The position numbers and the translations under genes were made by a program. From Desulfocicer vacuolatum DSM 3385 (GTDB lineage: Bacteria > Desulfobacterota > Desulfobacteria > Desulfobacterales > Desulfobacteraceae): DNA of 64,000 bases. The notes under the pieces are model-generated. The model searched no databases. It saw only the letters and a program-made list of their open reading frames with translations, and had not been told where the DNA came from. Below, piece after piece: positions 32,678-40,913 of the stretch (its first letter is position 1; each line of letters begins with the position of its first letter). The DNA is taken from positions 1 through 64,000 of the forward strand of contig NZ_FWXY01000024.1 of NCBI RefSeq assembly GCF_900176365.1. Reading direction: 5' to 3'.

Positions 32678-34345
32678 TTATTCCCGGCACACATTGTTGT
32701 CGCAATTTTGTGCACTGTCTTGCCCGTTGGATTGGGTCGGGGGATTATCCGATGTGAGGATTTTTCTTTTTTTCAGGTGCTTCAAAGCCTTTTGGGCAGC
32801 ATCCTGCTCTGCTGCTTTTTTGCTTTTTCCCATGCCTGTGGCCTGGATGTCGCACACCTTTAATTTGACCTCAAATGTTTTGGCATGGTCCGGTCCCTGT
32901 TCTCCACAAACCGCATAGCGAGGCGCTGTTTCACCCATTTCCTGGACGTATTCCTGTAAAAGGCTTTTATGGTCATCCACCACAGTGGCACTGCTGGAAA
33001 TATGGGCCACCTCGTCCTGGAAAAGGTCTTTGATCAGATGGGCGGTTTGGATAAATCCAAGGTCGAGATAGATGGCCGCCATCACCGCTTCAAAGGTGTC
33101 GGCAAGGATGGAGTTTTTTTCTGCACCGCCGGAGAGCCACTCGCCTTTGCCAAGGGAAATAAATCGTCCCAGATCAATTTTCCTGGCCATGGTTGCAAGG
33201 CCGGGTTCGCTGACCAGACCTGCCCGCATCTTGGACAGATCCCCTTCCTTCATTTCCGGGGCCTGCTCCATGAGAAATTCACCAATAACAAGACCCAGCA
33301 CCGCATCTCCCATGAATTCCAGGCGCTGGTTGTCACAAAGGGTTACGTCCTGGGATTCGTTCACATAGGAGCTGTGGCGCAGGGCCGTGGCCAGAAGTTC
33401 TTTGTCAGTGAAGGTGTGACCCAGGTTTTCTTCAAGGATTTCCAGGGCCGCCGGGGATTTGTGAAGATCAGCCACGGCATTGGAAAGGTTTTCAAACAGA
33501 TGGCATGGGATATGAAGATTTCCAGTGCCCCTGCCCATCTGCACTTCAGGTTTCATATCGCCATGGAAATCAGATCCTCCGGTGACCAGCAGGCCTCTGT
33601 TTTGGGCCATTTTTTCAAAATACCGGGTCTGTTCTTCCGAATGATCCGTGTGGTGGGCTTCAATGCCGTCAAGTCCCATGGCCACAAGATCATCAATGAG
33701 CTCTCCCATGGGGTAGGTGTCTGGGGGGGAAATAAGTCCCGGATGGGCCAGAACAGCAACGCCTCCGGCCCTTTTGATAAGCTGTATGGCGTCTTGGCAG
33801 GAGAGTCTTGCCTTATCCACATGGGCCGGTCGACCGGTGGCAAGGTAACGGTCAAATGCTTCATCAAAGGTGGCCACCACGTTTTTTTCCATCAGAGCAA
33901 GGGCAATGTGGGGACGTCCCATCTGGCCGTTGCCACAGATTTTTTCAACATCCCCAAGGGAAATATCGATGCCTGTCTGTTGAAGTTTTTCTATGATCCG
34001 GGGGTTTCGGTTTTCCCGGGCCTGCTGCAGGGTTTCCAGGGTTTTGTGCAGGAAATTATCATAAATACTGAACCCATAGCCCAGAATATGAAAACTGCCT
34101 CCTCCGTTCATGCGGTCAAGGGGGCTTGCACTGATCTCGATGCCGGTCATGAATTCAAGGGACTGGGGAATGCCGGTGTCCATGACCCGGCACACCCCGT
34201 CTATGGTATCGTGATCGGCAATGGCAATGGCCTTAAGTCCCAGCTCCCGGGCCTGATCCACAATTTCTTCCGGGCTGCAGGTGCCATCCGAGGCACTGGA
34301 GTGAATATGAAGGTCGATCACGGGTATGCTGTCCTTAAATACCAA
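32678..34345 (-). CDS. PHP phosphoesterase domain fused to ribonuclease III
   Basis: A single 555-codon frame encoding two enzymes. Residues about 9-285 are a PHP domain of the YciV/TrpH (RNase AM) type: DLHIHSSASDG (His13, His15, Asp20), IADHDT (His45), GIEIS (Glu70), LAHPG (His201) and SDFHGD (Asp259, His261), so the metal ligands appear complete. Residues about 300-450 are the RNase III nuclease domain, with NQRLEFMGDAVLGL (Glu343, Asp347) and DTFEAVMAAIY (Asp416, Glu419). A dsRNA-binding domain follows (about 458-525, ending MGKSKKAAEQDAAQKAL). The start is TTG at 34345, overlapping the dksA stop; GTG at 34321 with AAGGA upstream is an alternative. The linker has no stop or frameshift. 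Confidence 0.9.
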   Translation of the reverse strand: MVFKDSIPVIDLHIHSSASDGTCSPEEIVDQARELGLKAIAIADHDTIDGVCRVMDTGIPQSLEFMTGIEISASPLDRMNGGGSFHILGYGFSIYDNFLHKTLETLQQARENRNPRIIEKLQQTGIDISLGDVEKICGNGQMGRPHIALALMEKNVVATFDEAFDRYLATGRPAHVDKARLSCQDAIQLIKRAGGVAVLAHPGLISPPDTYPMGELIDDLVAMGLDGIEAHHTDHSEEQTRYFEKMAQNRGLLVTGGSDFHGDMKPEVQMGRGTGNLHIPCHLFENLSNAVADLHKSPAALEILEENLGHTFTDKELLATALRHSSYVNESQDVTLCDNQRLEFMGDAVLGLVIGEFLMEQAPEMKEGDLSKMRAGLVSEPGLATMARKIDLGRFISLGKGEWLSGGAEKNSILADTFEAVMAAIYLDLGFIQTAHLIKDLFQDEVAHISSSATVVDDHKSLLQEYVQEMGETAPRYAVCGEQGPDHAKTFEVKLKVCDIQATGMGKSKKAAEQDAAQKALKHLKKRKILTSDNPPTQSNGQDSAQNCDNNVCRE

Positions 34346-34697
34346 GGGCTTTTTCCATCATTTCTTCCCTGGTTTTGCATTCAATGCACTGGGTGGTCAC
34401 CGGGCGGGCCTTCAGTCGTGCCGGGGAAATATCATCTCCACAGGTTTCACAGATACCAAAGGTGTTATTTTCAATGCGAATCAATGCTTTTTTAACTTTT
34501 TTGATGAGCTTATGTTCCCGGTCTCTGATTCTGAGCTCAAAATTGCGTTCTGATTCGTGGGAGGCCCGGTCCGTGGGATCTGCAAAATTGTCCTTGGGAA
34601 GTGTCATTCCGGTTACAGTGGTATCAGCATGGGAAAGCAGATCATTGAGTCTTTCTGTCAAAAGTTCTTTAAAAAACTGTATCTCTTTTTCTTCCAT
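34335..34697 (-). CDS. dksA: DksA/TraR-type zinc-finger transcription factor
   Basis: A 120-residue DksA-like protein that would bind RNA polymerase through the secondary channel. It starts at the ATG at 34697 with AAGGAT upstream; the frame is open further but without a ribosome binding site. The coiled-coil region contains MTLPKDNFADPTDRASHESE, with the acidic tip residues of DksA-type proteins, and the zinc finger is CETCGDDISPARLKARP...CIEC. Slightly shorter than E. coli DksA (151). Its stop overlaps the start of the PHP-RNase III gene, so RNA metabolism and stringent-type control are in one operon. Confidence 0.9.
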   Translation of the reverse strand: MEEKEIQFFKELLTERLNDLLSHADTTVTGMTLPKDNFADPTDRASHESERNFELRIRDREHKLIKKVKKALIRIENNTFGICETCGDDISPARLKARPVTTQCIECKTREEMMEKALGI

Positions 34698-34829
34698 GGT
34701 TCTATCCTTCGACTTTGGGTTGCTTCTGATCAGATTAAAAATAACAGATTCAAATTTTCGGGTTTGATTCCGGTGAACCAAGGATGCAATGCCGCCGCGT
34801 CAGTTGCCGGAGCCAATCTCCATCTTTAA

Positions 34830-34853
34830 TGAATGAATCCCGAAAGTTGAATT
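34830..34853 (-). repeat. Terminal remnant of a family A repeat
   Basis: AATGAATCCCGAAAGTTGAAT matches the right end of family A (AATGAAGCCCGAAAGTTGAGT) with two differences. The rest of the element is gone. Confidence 0.5.
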
Positions 34854-34933
34854 TAGTATTGTAATCTTTATCCATGATAAAGTAAAGTTTAAAATTGAAG
34901 TCAGGCCTTCCGTATGTCTACTCTGAAAGGGGC

Positions 34934-36211
34934 TTAAAGCTCTTCTGTGTGATCAAGGTTAAACAAGTGTCGGGCCGCGTTGAGGTACCGGGCGTCATCT
35001 CTGTGGTTCCCCATGTTTTTTAAAAACCGAATGGGGTCATGCATGATTTTATCGGCAATGGAACGGGTCATGCGCTGGATGGCTTCGTGGTCCCGGGGGG
35101 AGAGATGGGGCATGGAATGCATGGTTTTTTTGATTTCTGCCTGGGCAATGGCATCAATTTTTTTTCGAATGGCCACAATGGTGGGGACCATCTCCAGGCT
35201 TTCCATCCAGTTTATGAATTTGATCACGGCCTCATCCACCAGCCGTTCGCCTTTGACAGCTTCTTTGTTCCGTTCTTCAATGTTGTCATTGACAATATCC
35301 TGTAAATCATCAATGTCATAGAGAAAGCAGTTGTTTATCCGGTTGATGTCCGGGTCCAGATCCCTTGGCACGGCAATGTCAATGAAAAACAAGGGGCGGT
35401 TTTTTCTGGAACGCATGATGCGTTTAAGCTGGGGAGCCGTGAGGATAAATTCCGTGGCCCCGGTGGAGCTGATGATGATGTCCACTTCTTTTAAAAAATG
35501 TTCCATTTCTTCAAATTTTACAGCCTTGCCATGGAATTTTTCCGCCAGGGTAATGGCATTGCAAAAGGTTCTGTTGGCCACCACAATTTCTTTAACACCG
35601 CTTGAAATAAGGTGTTCCACGGCAAGCTCTGCCATTTCACCGGCCCCCAGCAGCATTACGCTTCGGGTGCTGATGTCACTGAATATCTTTCCGGCAAGTT
35701 CCGTGGCAGCATAGCTGATGGATACGGCATTGTCCCCGATGCCTGTTTCTCTTCTTACTTTTTTTGCAATGTTAAAGGCTTTGTGCATCACACGGTTCAG
35801 GATAACACCTGAGGTGTTGGCTGCCACACTGTTGCGATAGGATTTTTTCACCTGACCCAGGATCTGGGGTTCCCCCACCATCATGGAATCCAGGCTGCAG
35901 GCCACCCGGAAAAGATGGCGGATGGCTTTGTCACCTGTGTGGATATAAAGGGCGCTTTCAAATTTTTCCACAGGAACGGATTTAAACCGGGATATAAATG
36001 TTTTAACACAATCCTGACCGTCTCCCCGGGCCGGAATAAACAGAATTTCCATTCTGTTACAGGTGGAAAAAAGCACCAGCTCCCTGATTTCAGGTTGCTG
36101 AAAAAGGTCACGCAGGGCAACATCTGCCTCATCTCCGGTGAAGGAGAGAACTTCTCTCAATGCCACGGGGGCAGTTTTATGATTGATCCCAATGAGTGTT
36201 ATTTGTGGCAT
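34934..36211 (-). CDS. hemA: Glutamyl-tRNA reductase
   Basis: About 425 residues, starting at the ATG at 36211 (MPQITLIGINHKTAPVALRE) with GAGG upstream. It reduces glutamyl-tRNA to glutamate-1-semialdehyde, the first step of tetrapyrrole synthesis in bacteria without ALA synthase. The catalytic cysteine is in LFSTCNRMEI, followed by the GVILNRVMHKAFNIAKKVR tRNA-reductase motif and the NADPH domain VMLLGAGEMAELA; the C-terminal dimerisation helix is present. It is the last gene of the cysG-N, ccsA, hemA operon. An upstream in-frame extension of 27 codons is not conserved-looking. Confidence 0.96.
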   Translation of the reverse strand: MPQITLIGINHKTAPVALREVLSFTGDEADVALRDLFQQPEIRELVLFSTCNRMEILFIPARGDGQDCVKTFISRFKSVPVEKFESALYIHTGDKAIRHLFRVACSLDSMMVGEPQILGQVKKSYRNSVAANTSGVILNRVMHKAFNIAKKVRRETGIGDNAVSISYAATELAGKIFSDISTRSVMLLGAGEMAELAVEHLISSGVKEIVVANRTFCNAITLAEKFHGKAVKFEEMEHFLKEVDIIISSTGATEFILTAPQLKRIMRSRKNRPLFFIDIAVPRDLDPDINRINNCFLYDIDDLQDIVNDNIEERNKEAVKGERLVDEAVIKFINWMESLEMVPTIVAIRKKIDAIAQAEIKKTMHSMPHLSPRDHEAIQRMTRSIADKIMHDPIRFLKNMGNHRDDARYLNAARHLFNLDHTEEL

Positions 36212-36407
36212 TGTGCCTCTATTTATACATGGATTGTCATGGGGGGCAGTATATGGTTCACAGGACAACCCATGGGATGTATCTATCTTCATTTTTTATA
36301 AAAACTCCGCCTGAAATACTTCAATGAGCAGTGATTCCCCTGTTGCCGGACCTTTTGGATTAATATCCGGCAAGGCAGGGCCGTGATTCTCTGATCATTT
36401 TTTAAAC

Positions 36408-37244
36408 TCACATGGTAAATCCCCGGTGGTGACCACCGATGAGAAAATTGACGCCCAGAAAGGTAAACACAAGAACGGCAAAACCGATAATGGTCATGAT
36501 GGCCGATCGTCTACCCTGCCAGCCCGAGGTGAGCCGACCGTGTAAAAGGGCGGCATAGACAAGCCAGGTTACGGCTGACCAGATTTCCTTGGGGTCCCAG
36601 GTCCAGAAGCTTCCCCACACGGCCTTTGCATACACAAGGCCTGTGATAAGACCTGCTGTGAGCATGGCAAATCCCGTGATCACGCAGGTGTAACTTGTGC
36701 TGTCCAGGAGATCCAGCGAGGGAAGCCGGGTAAAAAAGAACCCTCTTTTTTTTGCCTTGATGGCATTTTCCTGTAAAATATAAAGGATACCGGCACCACA
36801 TGCCAGGGCCAGGGCCGCCTCTCCGGAGAAAATCAATATAATATGGGAGACCAGCCAGAACCCTTTTAAAAAAGAACCCGCAGGAACCGGTGCCCCGGGC
36901 AGGGCCACCATGGCCATCATCATCAAGGCAACCAGGGGGGCTGCAAAGATACCCAGTATTTTCAAGTTGAATTTCGTCTTAAGTACCAGAAACATGCCTG
37001 ACAGTGCCAGGGCCGCAATGGACAGTGTTTCTTTAAGATTGTGTATGGGCAGTGTCCCCATTTGCACACTCACCATGAGAGTACCCATGGCATGGAAGAT
37101 GAATCCGGCAAGAATAAGGGAAAGGGCCGTATGTTGCATTTTTTCTTTTTGCATGAAAAGATAAAGGGCATAGCCCACGGTGCTGGCCGTGTACAATGCC
37201 GTTGCAATAAAAAACAGTCCGGTGGGTATGGTGTCCAGTGTCAT
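36408..37244 (-). CDS. CcsA/HemX-type cytochrome c assembly membrane protein
   Basis: A 278-residue membrane protein with about eight hydrophobic helices. The heme-handling tryptophan-rich motif is clear in WGSFWTWDPKEIWSAVTWL, along with conserved histidines. The family includes CcsA (system II cytochrome c maturation) and HemX, often encoded with hemA. Its ATG overlaps the stop of the upstream CysG-like gene. Either a role in heme export/attachment or control of HemA level is possible; sequence alone does not decide. Confidence 0.88.
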   Translation of the reverse strand: MTLDTIPTGLFFIATALYTASTVGYALYLFMQKEKMQHTALSLILAGFIFHAMGTLMVSVQMGTLPIHNLKETLSIAALALSGMFLVLKTKFNLKILGIFAAPLVALMMMAMVALPGAPVPAGSFLKGFWLVSHIILIFSGEAALALACGAGILYILQENAIKAKKRGFFFTRLPSLDLLDSTSYTCVITGFAMLTAGLITGLVYAKAVWGSFWTWDPKEIWSAVTWLVYAALLHGRLTSGWQGRRSAIMTIIGFAVLVFTFLGVNFLIGGHHRGFTM

Positions 37245-37915
37245 GTGGGATCTCCGGGCATCAGGTTTTCATAGGTATAGCCACTGCCAAGGATGGATAG
37301 GAGCAGGTGGTTGATTTTGTCAGTTTGATTTTCCATGATCATGCCAAGGAGATCTTCATTTATCAGGGTGGAAAATATGGCTTTGTGTCTGTCCGGGGCA
37401 TGTCCCTGTGCCAGTAATCGGGAACGAATTTTTCCCATGAGGAGCAGAAAATCTGCGTATTCTTCACCAAACCGGGCCTCCAGATCCTGCCGCAGTTTTT
37501 TTGCAAAGGCAGGGCTGTTCCCCGATGTTGACACCGTGAGGATCAGGTCCCCCCTGTGAACAATGGCAGGCAAAATAAAATCCGAGGCATCAGGGTCATC
37601 GGCAATATTACACAAAATGCCTTTGCTTCTGGCATCTGCGGCAATTTGCCGGTTCAGTTGCCGCTGATCCGTGGCGGCAAACACAAGGGTGGTTCCCACA
37701 ATATGTTCCGGGGTGTACGGTTCTGATATCCATGAGATCCTATCCGCCGTTTCCCGGGGGATTGTGTCCATGAGCCGGGGACTGACCATTTTAACCAGGG
37801 CACCGCTTTTTGCAAGGGTCCGGGCCTTTCGCATGCCGACCTTTCCTCCCCCCACCACCAGGCAGGTTTTTCCCTTGACCTTGAGATGAACAGGATAGTA
37901 TGGAATAGAACTCAA
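37241..37915 (-). CDS. Precorrin-2 dehydrogenase/sirohydrochlorin ferrochelatase (CysG N-terminal type)
   Basis: A 224-residue protein corresponding to the N-terminal half of CysG (Met8p/SirC type). The NAD site is VVGGGKVGMRKARTLAKSG and the catalytic-region motif is TSGNSPAFAKKLRQDLE. It oxidises precorrin-2 and may insert iron to give siroheme. Siroheme is needed for dissimilatory sulfite reductase and is the precursor of heme by the alternative (Ahb) route in many sulfate reducers, which fits its place as first gene of this operon. The methyltransferase half of CysG is absent, as in SirC-type proteins. Confidence 0.92.
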   Translation of the reverse strand: MSSIPYYPVHLKVKGKTCLVVGGGKVGMRKARTLAKSGALVKMVSPRLMDTIPRETADRISWISEPYTPEHIVGTTLVFAATDQRQLNRQIAADARSKGILCNIADDPDASDFILPAIVHRGDLILTVSTSGNSPAFAKKLRQDLEARFGEEYADFLLLMGKIRSRLLAQGHAPDRHKAIFSTLINEDLLGMIMENQTDKINHLLLSILGSGYTYENLMPGDPT

Positions 37916-37999
37916 TAAAAATCTCCTTGTTTATAAAAGAGGGTCATTATATGTAAAGTCAATTGAATTTTCAATGCTTAACTAAACTTTCCAGAAATT

Positions 38000-38098
38000 C
38001 TAATAACTGCCACGGGCAAACCGTATTCTGATCCGGCCCTGCCCACAACAACGCTTGAAATACCCCCCACGGTTTGCGGAGTGTTTCATATAAAAAAA
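38000..38098 (+). repeat. Family C repeat, copy C5
   Basis: A full element: CTGCCACGGGCAAACCG...GCCCTGCCCACAACAA and the second hairpin GAAATAC...GTGTTTCATATAAA. It ends 17 bases before the amidohydrolase ATG. Confidence 0.82.
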
Positions 38099-38115
38099 AT
38101 GGAGATGTCTTTATT

Positions 38116-38976
38116 ATGATTATTGATTTCCATACCCATATTTTTCCTGGAGCCATCCGTAACGCCCGGGAAGAATTTTTTGACAATGAACCCGCCTTTG
38201 AGTTGCTGTATGACACCCCTAAATCCCAGCTGGTGGGGGTGGATGCCCTGGTGGAGACCATGGATGAACAAGGGGTCGATTTTGCGGCGGTTTTTGGCTT
38301 CCCGTGGATCAATGCCGATACGGCCAGGTTGAACAACGATTATATTCTGGAGGCGGTGGGACGCTACCCGGATCGCTTAAAAGGTTTTGCCTGTTTTGAT
38401 ATGTCCTGGGATGGTGCTGCCGGTGAGGCGGACCGTTGCATAAAAGGGGGACTTTCCGGGGTGGGGGAGCTTGCCTTTTATCTTTCCGGCATTGATGAAC
38501 ACGCCCTTGACCGGCTTGAGCCTGTTATGGCGGTGTGCCTTGCGGCTGGAAATCTGCCGGTGATGATTCACACCAATGAGCCTGTGGGACACAAATATCC
38601 CGGTAAAACACCGGTGACAATTGAACAGATTTATGCGCTGGCCCGGCGTTTCCCTGATAATAAAATTGTGTTGGCCCACTGGGGAGGAGGGGTGCTGTTC
38701 TATCACCTGTTAAAAAAAGATGCCAAAAAAATATTGAAAAATATATGGTATGACACAGCAGCCTCTCCTTTTTTGTATGATACCGGAATTTATCGGGCTG
38801 CAGCGGAAATTGGGGTTATTGACAAGGTTTTGTTTGGCACGGATTTCCCCTTATTGAAACCGGCAAGATATTATAAGGATTTTGATGTATCAGGGATGTC
38901 TTTGGAAGAGCGGGCCATGGTCAGTGGTAAAAATGCGGCAGCATTGCTGTGGCCGGATGCGGACCCTGATTTTTAA
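38116..38976 (+). CDS. Amidohydrolase 2 family metal-dependent hydrolase
   Basis: A 286-residue TIM-barrel hydrolase/decarboxylase. Motifs are IIDFHTHIFPG (HxH), MIHTNEPVGH, IVLAHWGGG and LFGTDFPLLKP, giving the usual metal-site His and Asp residues of the amidohydrolase 2 / ACMSD-like group. The ATG at 38116 has GGAG upstream. An upstream in-frame start lies inside repeat C5 and is unlikely. It is monocistronic, with a C repeat as leader and half an E palindrome after the stop. The substrate is unknown. Confidence 0.83.
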   Translation: MIIDFHTHIFPGAIRNAREEFFDNEPAFELLYDTPKSQLVGVDALVETMDEQGVDFAAVFGFPWINADTARLNNDYILEAVGRYPDRLKGFACFDMSWDGAAGEADRCIKGGLSGVGELAFYLSGIDEHALDRLEPVMAVCLAAGNLPVMIHTNEPVGHKYPGKTPVTIEQIYALARRFPDNKIVLAHWGGGVLFYHLLKKDAKKILKNIWYDTAASPFLYDTGIYRAAAEIGVIDKVLFGTDFPLLKPARYYKDFDVSGMSLEERAMVSGKNAAALLWPDADPDF

Positions 38977-38995
38977 AAAAGTGTTTGAAACAAAA

Positions 38996-39050
38996 GTGAA
39001 TATTCGGTCAGCAGCCCATCTTCATCTGTTTGGGCCTGCTCACCTGTATT
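38996..39050 (+). repeat. Half copy of family E palindrome (E2)
   Basis: GTGAATATTCGGTCAGCAGC...TGTTTGGGCCTGCTCACCTG matches the left half of E1 at 40741. It directly precedes the STAS gene ribosome binding site. Confidence 0.6.
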
Positions 39051-39062
39051 CAGGAGGCAGGA

Positions 39063-39368
39063 ATGAGTGAAATCATTGTAGAAGGAAATCGAACCATTGT
39101 AAGACCTAATATGGATATCGTCGCTTCCGTGGCAGAGGATTTTAAGCAGGAACTGCTTTTAACCATTGAAGCCAATTCCGGTGATCTTGTCATTGATCTT
39201 AAAGGCGTGGAAATGGTGGATTCCATTGGCATTGGTGTTATTATTTCCATCCATAATAAATTGGCAAGGGCGGCCAGGGAGCTTAAGGTGATTAATGTGT
39301 GCCATTATGTTTTTGGCCTTTTCAGCACCATGCGCTTAAATCGTCGGTTCACTGTGGAGGCTGTCTGA
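39063..39368 (+). CDS. STAS-domain anti-sigma factor antagonist
   Basis: A 101-residue single STAS domain. The phosphorylation-site region is GVEMVDSIGIGVIISIHNKL, with Ser in the DSxG motif as the expected regulatory site. The CAGGAGG sequence before the ATG is strong. No cognate kinase (RsbW-like) or phosphatase is in the window, so its partner is elsewhere. An upstream in-frame ATG lies in the E2 repeat and is discounted. It may act in a partner-switching pathway or similar. Confidence 0.88.
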   Translation: MSEIIVEGNRTIVRPNMDIVASVAEDFKQELLLTIEANSGDLVIDLKGVEMVDSIGIGVIISIHNKLARAARELKVINVCHYVFGLFSTMRLNRRFTVEAV

Positions 39369-39399
39369 ATTTTTTTTGTATGAAAAGGCAGCCCCCAAT

Positions 39400-39610
39400 T
39401 TTACCTAAGGCAGAGCCGCCCCCCGATGGGCAATGGGAACCGGACAGTTGAGCTGTCTACAGTTCCGGAATAACAAAAGCCTGACCCCGCTGGCACACTG
39501 AGCCCATCGGTACATTTAAAAATGCCGGCTTTGGAATGAAGCCCGAAAGTTGAGTCAATAAAATCTGACTCCCTGAGCTCTGCCCGTGGCAGTTATTGGG
39601 TAGATGATAT
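39400..39610. repeat. Chimeric junction of B, A, D and C repeat fragments
   Basis: In order: a B left half (CCCCCGATGGGCAATGGG to AGTTCCGG, 39403-39467), an A right half (39469-39555, ending CCGAAAGTTGAGT), a short D end (TCTGACTCCCT), and a C 5' end inverted (TCTGCCCGTGGCAGTTAT). This suggests recombination or nested insertion and deletion among the repeats. Confidence 0.65.
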
Positions 39611-39650
39611 GGCGGTGGGTCCGGAAACAGATAACCCAAGTGGAGATTGT

Positions 39651-40733
39651 ATGAAAAATAAATTTGAAAAGATGTGGCCGGTTTTGTGTCTGGCCCTGGG
39701 AATGGTATGGCCCGGATATCTCATGGCTGCAGGGGAGGGTGCCCTCTTGACCCGGGTGGTGACCGCTCCGGTGATTGAAAAAAATGTTGCAGAAACCACC
39801 CGGGTGGTGGGAACTCTTTTTTTTGATCGTGTGAGTCATCTCTCCACAGAGGTCAGCGGGCTTGTCAATGCGGCCCATGTCCGGGAAGGGGATCGGGTGA
39901 AAAAAGGGCAGGTGATGTTTGGCCTGAACACCGATTTTGTTGACAACGAGATTGCATCGGTGCAGGCGGGTATGGCCCAGATAAAGGTGCGTCTGGGCAG
40001 GGCGGAAAAGAGCTTGAAACGCTATGAAACGTTGTTTAATCAAAAAGCGGTGAGTGAGGCAGAGTACGATGACATTGTGCTGTCCCGGGAGGATCTTGTG
40101 CGCCAGGCCGTCATACTTGAAAAACAGCTTGCCCTGGCCCGCCTTAAAAAGCGTAAAAGCCTTATCAGAGCCCCTTTTGACGGGGTAGTCATTGAAAAAA
40201 AAGCAGACACCGGGGACTGGGTCTCTCCAGGGGGGCGTCTGTGCGTTGTGGGCTCCATAAATGATCTTTTTGTCAAGGTGCCGGTTTCTGAAAAGCTTCT
40301 TACCTTTGCCCGCAAGGGCGAAAAAGTGCCGGTGGCCATTGATGCCCTGGGTATGAACGATATCGGTACCATTGACGGCATTATTCCCGTGGCCGACCCC
40401 CAGACCCGGAGCGTTTTTGTAAAGGTGAAGCTGCCGGAACTGGCGCATCCGGTGTTGAATATGTCTGCCACAGTGTCCATGCCCGTGGGGGAAAAAAAGA
40501 ATATGCTTTTGATTCCCAGGGATGCCCTGATAAATTTCAATGGTCAGGATATGGTGTATACTGTGGATAAGGGTAAATCCGTTCCCATTCCTGTGACCAT
40601 CCTTTCCTATGTGGGGGAAAATGTGGCCGTGGGCCCCGGCAAAATTACCAAAGGCATGGCCCTGGTGGTGGACGGCAATGAGCGCTTGCGCCCGGGCCAG
40701 GGGGTTGAAGTTGTCAAGGCACCGGAAAGGTAA
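39651..40733 (+). CDS. RND efflux periplasmic adaptor (membrane fusion protein)
   Basis: About 360 residues from the ATG at 39651, which has GGAG upstream and starts a Sec-type signal (FEKMWPVLCLALGMVWPGYL). Domains follow the HlyD/AcrA order: lipoyl half-motifs around STEVSGLVNAAHVREGDRVK, a coiled-coil hairpin (QAGMAQIKVRLGRAEKSLK...), the second lipoyl half SLIRAPFDGVVIEKKADTGDWV, then beta-barrel and proximal domains. It links the inner-membrane pump at 40914 to the outer-membrane channel at 44074. Confidence 0.92.
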   Translation: MKNKFEKMWPVLCLALGMVWPGYLMAAGEGALLTRVVTAPVIEKNVAETTRVVGTLFFDRVSHLSTEVSGLVNAAHVREGDRVKKGQVMFGLNTDFVDNEIASVQAGMAQIKVRLGRAEKSLKRYETLFNQKAVSEAEYDDIVLSREDLVRQAVILEKQLALARLKKRKSLIRAPFDGVVIEKKADTGDWVSPGGRLCVVGSINDLFVKVPVSEKLLTFARKGEKVPVAIDALGMNDIGTIDGIIPVADPQTRSVFVKVKLPELAHPVLNMSATVSMPVGEKKNMLLIPRDALINFNGQDMVYTVDKGKSVPIPVTILSYVGENVAVGPGKITKGMALVVDGNERLRPGQGVEVVKAPER

Positions 40734-40740
40734 AAATCAG

Positions 40741-40870
40741 TGAATATTCGGTCAGCACCCCATATTCACCTGTTTTGGCCTGCTCACATAGCAATAGTAT
40801 GCTACGCAGTCCCAAACAGGTGAATATGGGGCACTGCCCAAACATTTACATTGCCAAACCGAATATTTAC
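40741..40870 (+). repeat. Family E palindrome, copy E1
   Basis: An imperfect inverted repeat of about 130 bases: TGAATATTCGGTCAG... and CCAAACCGAATATTTAC at the ends, with CATATTCACCTGTTT and AAACAGGTGAATATG inside. It occupies most of the gap between adaptor and pump genes. Confidence 0.75.
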
Positions 40871-40913
40871 AAAAATCATTGAAAGCAAGAATGCTGCTTA
40901 AGGATAATTCCAT

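Noticed and set aside
32969-34495. 508-residue plus-strand ORF opposite the PHP-RNase III and dksA genes
   Set aside because: No recognisable domain, and it is fully antisense to two genes with complete catalytic motifs. It is a codon-bias shadow.
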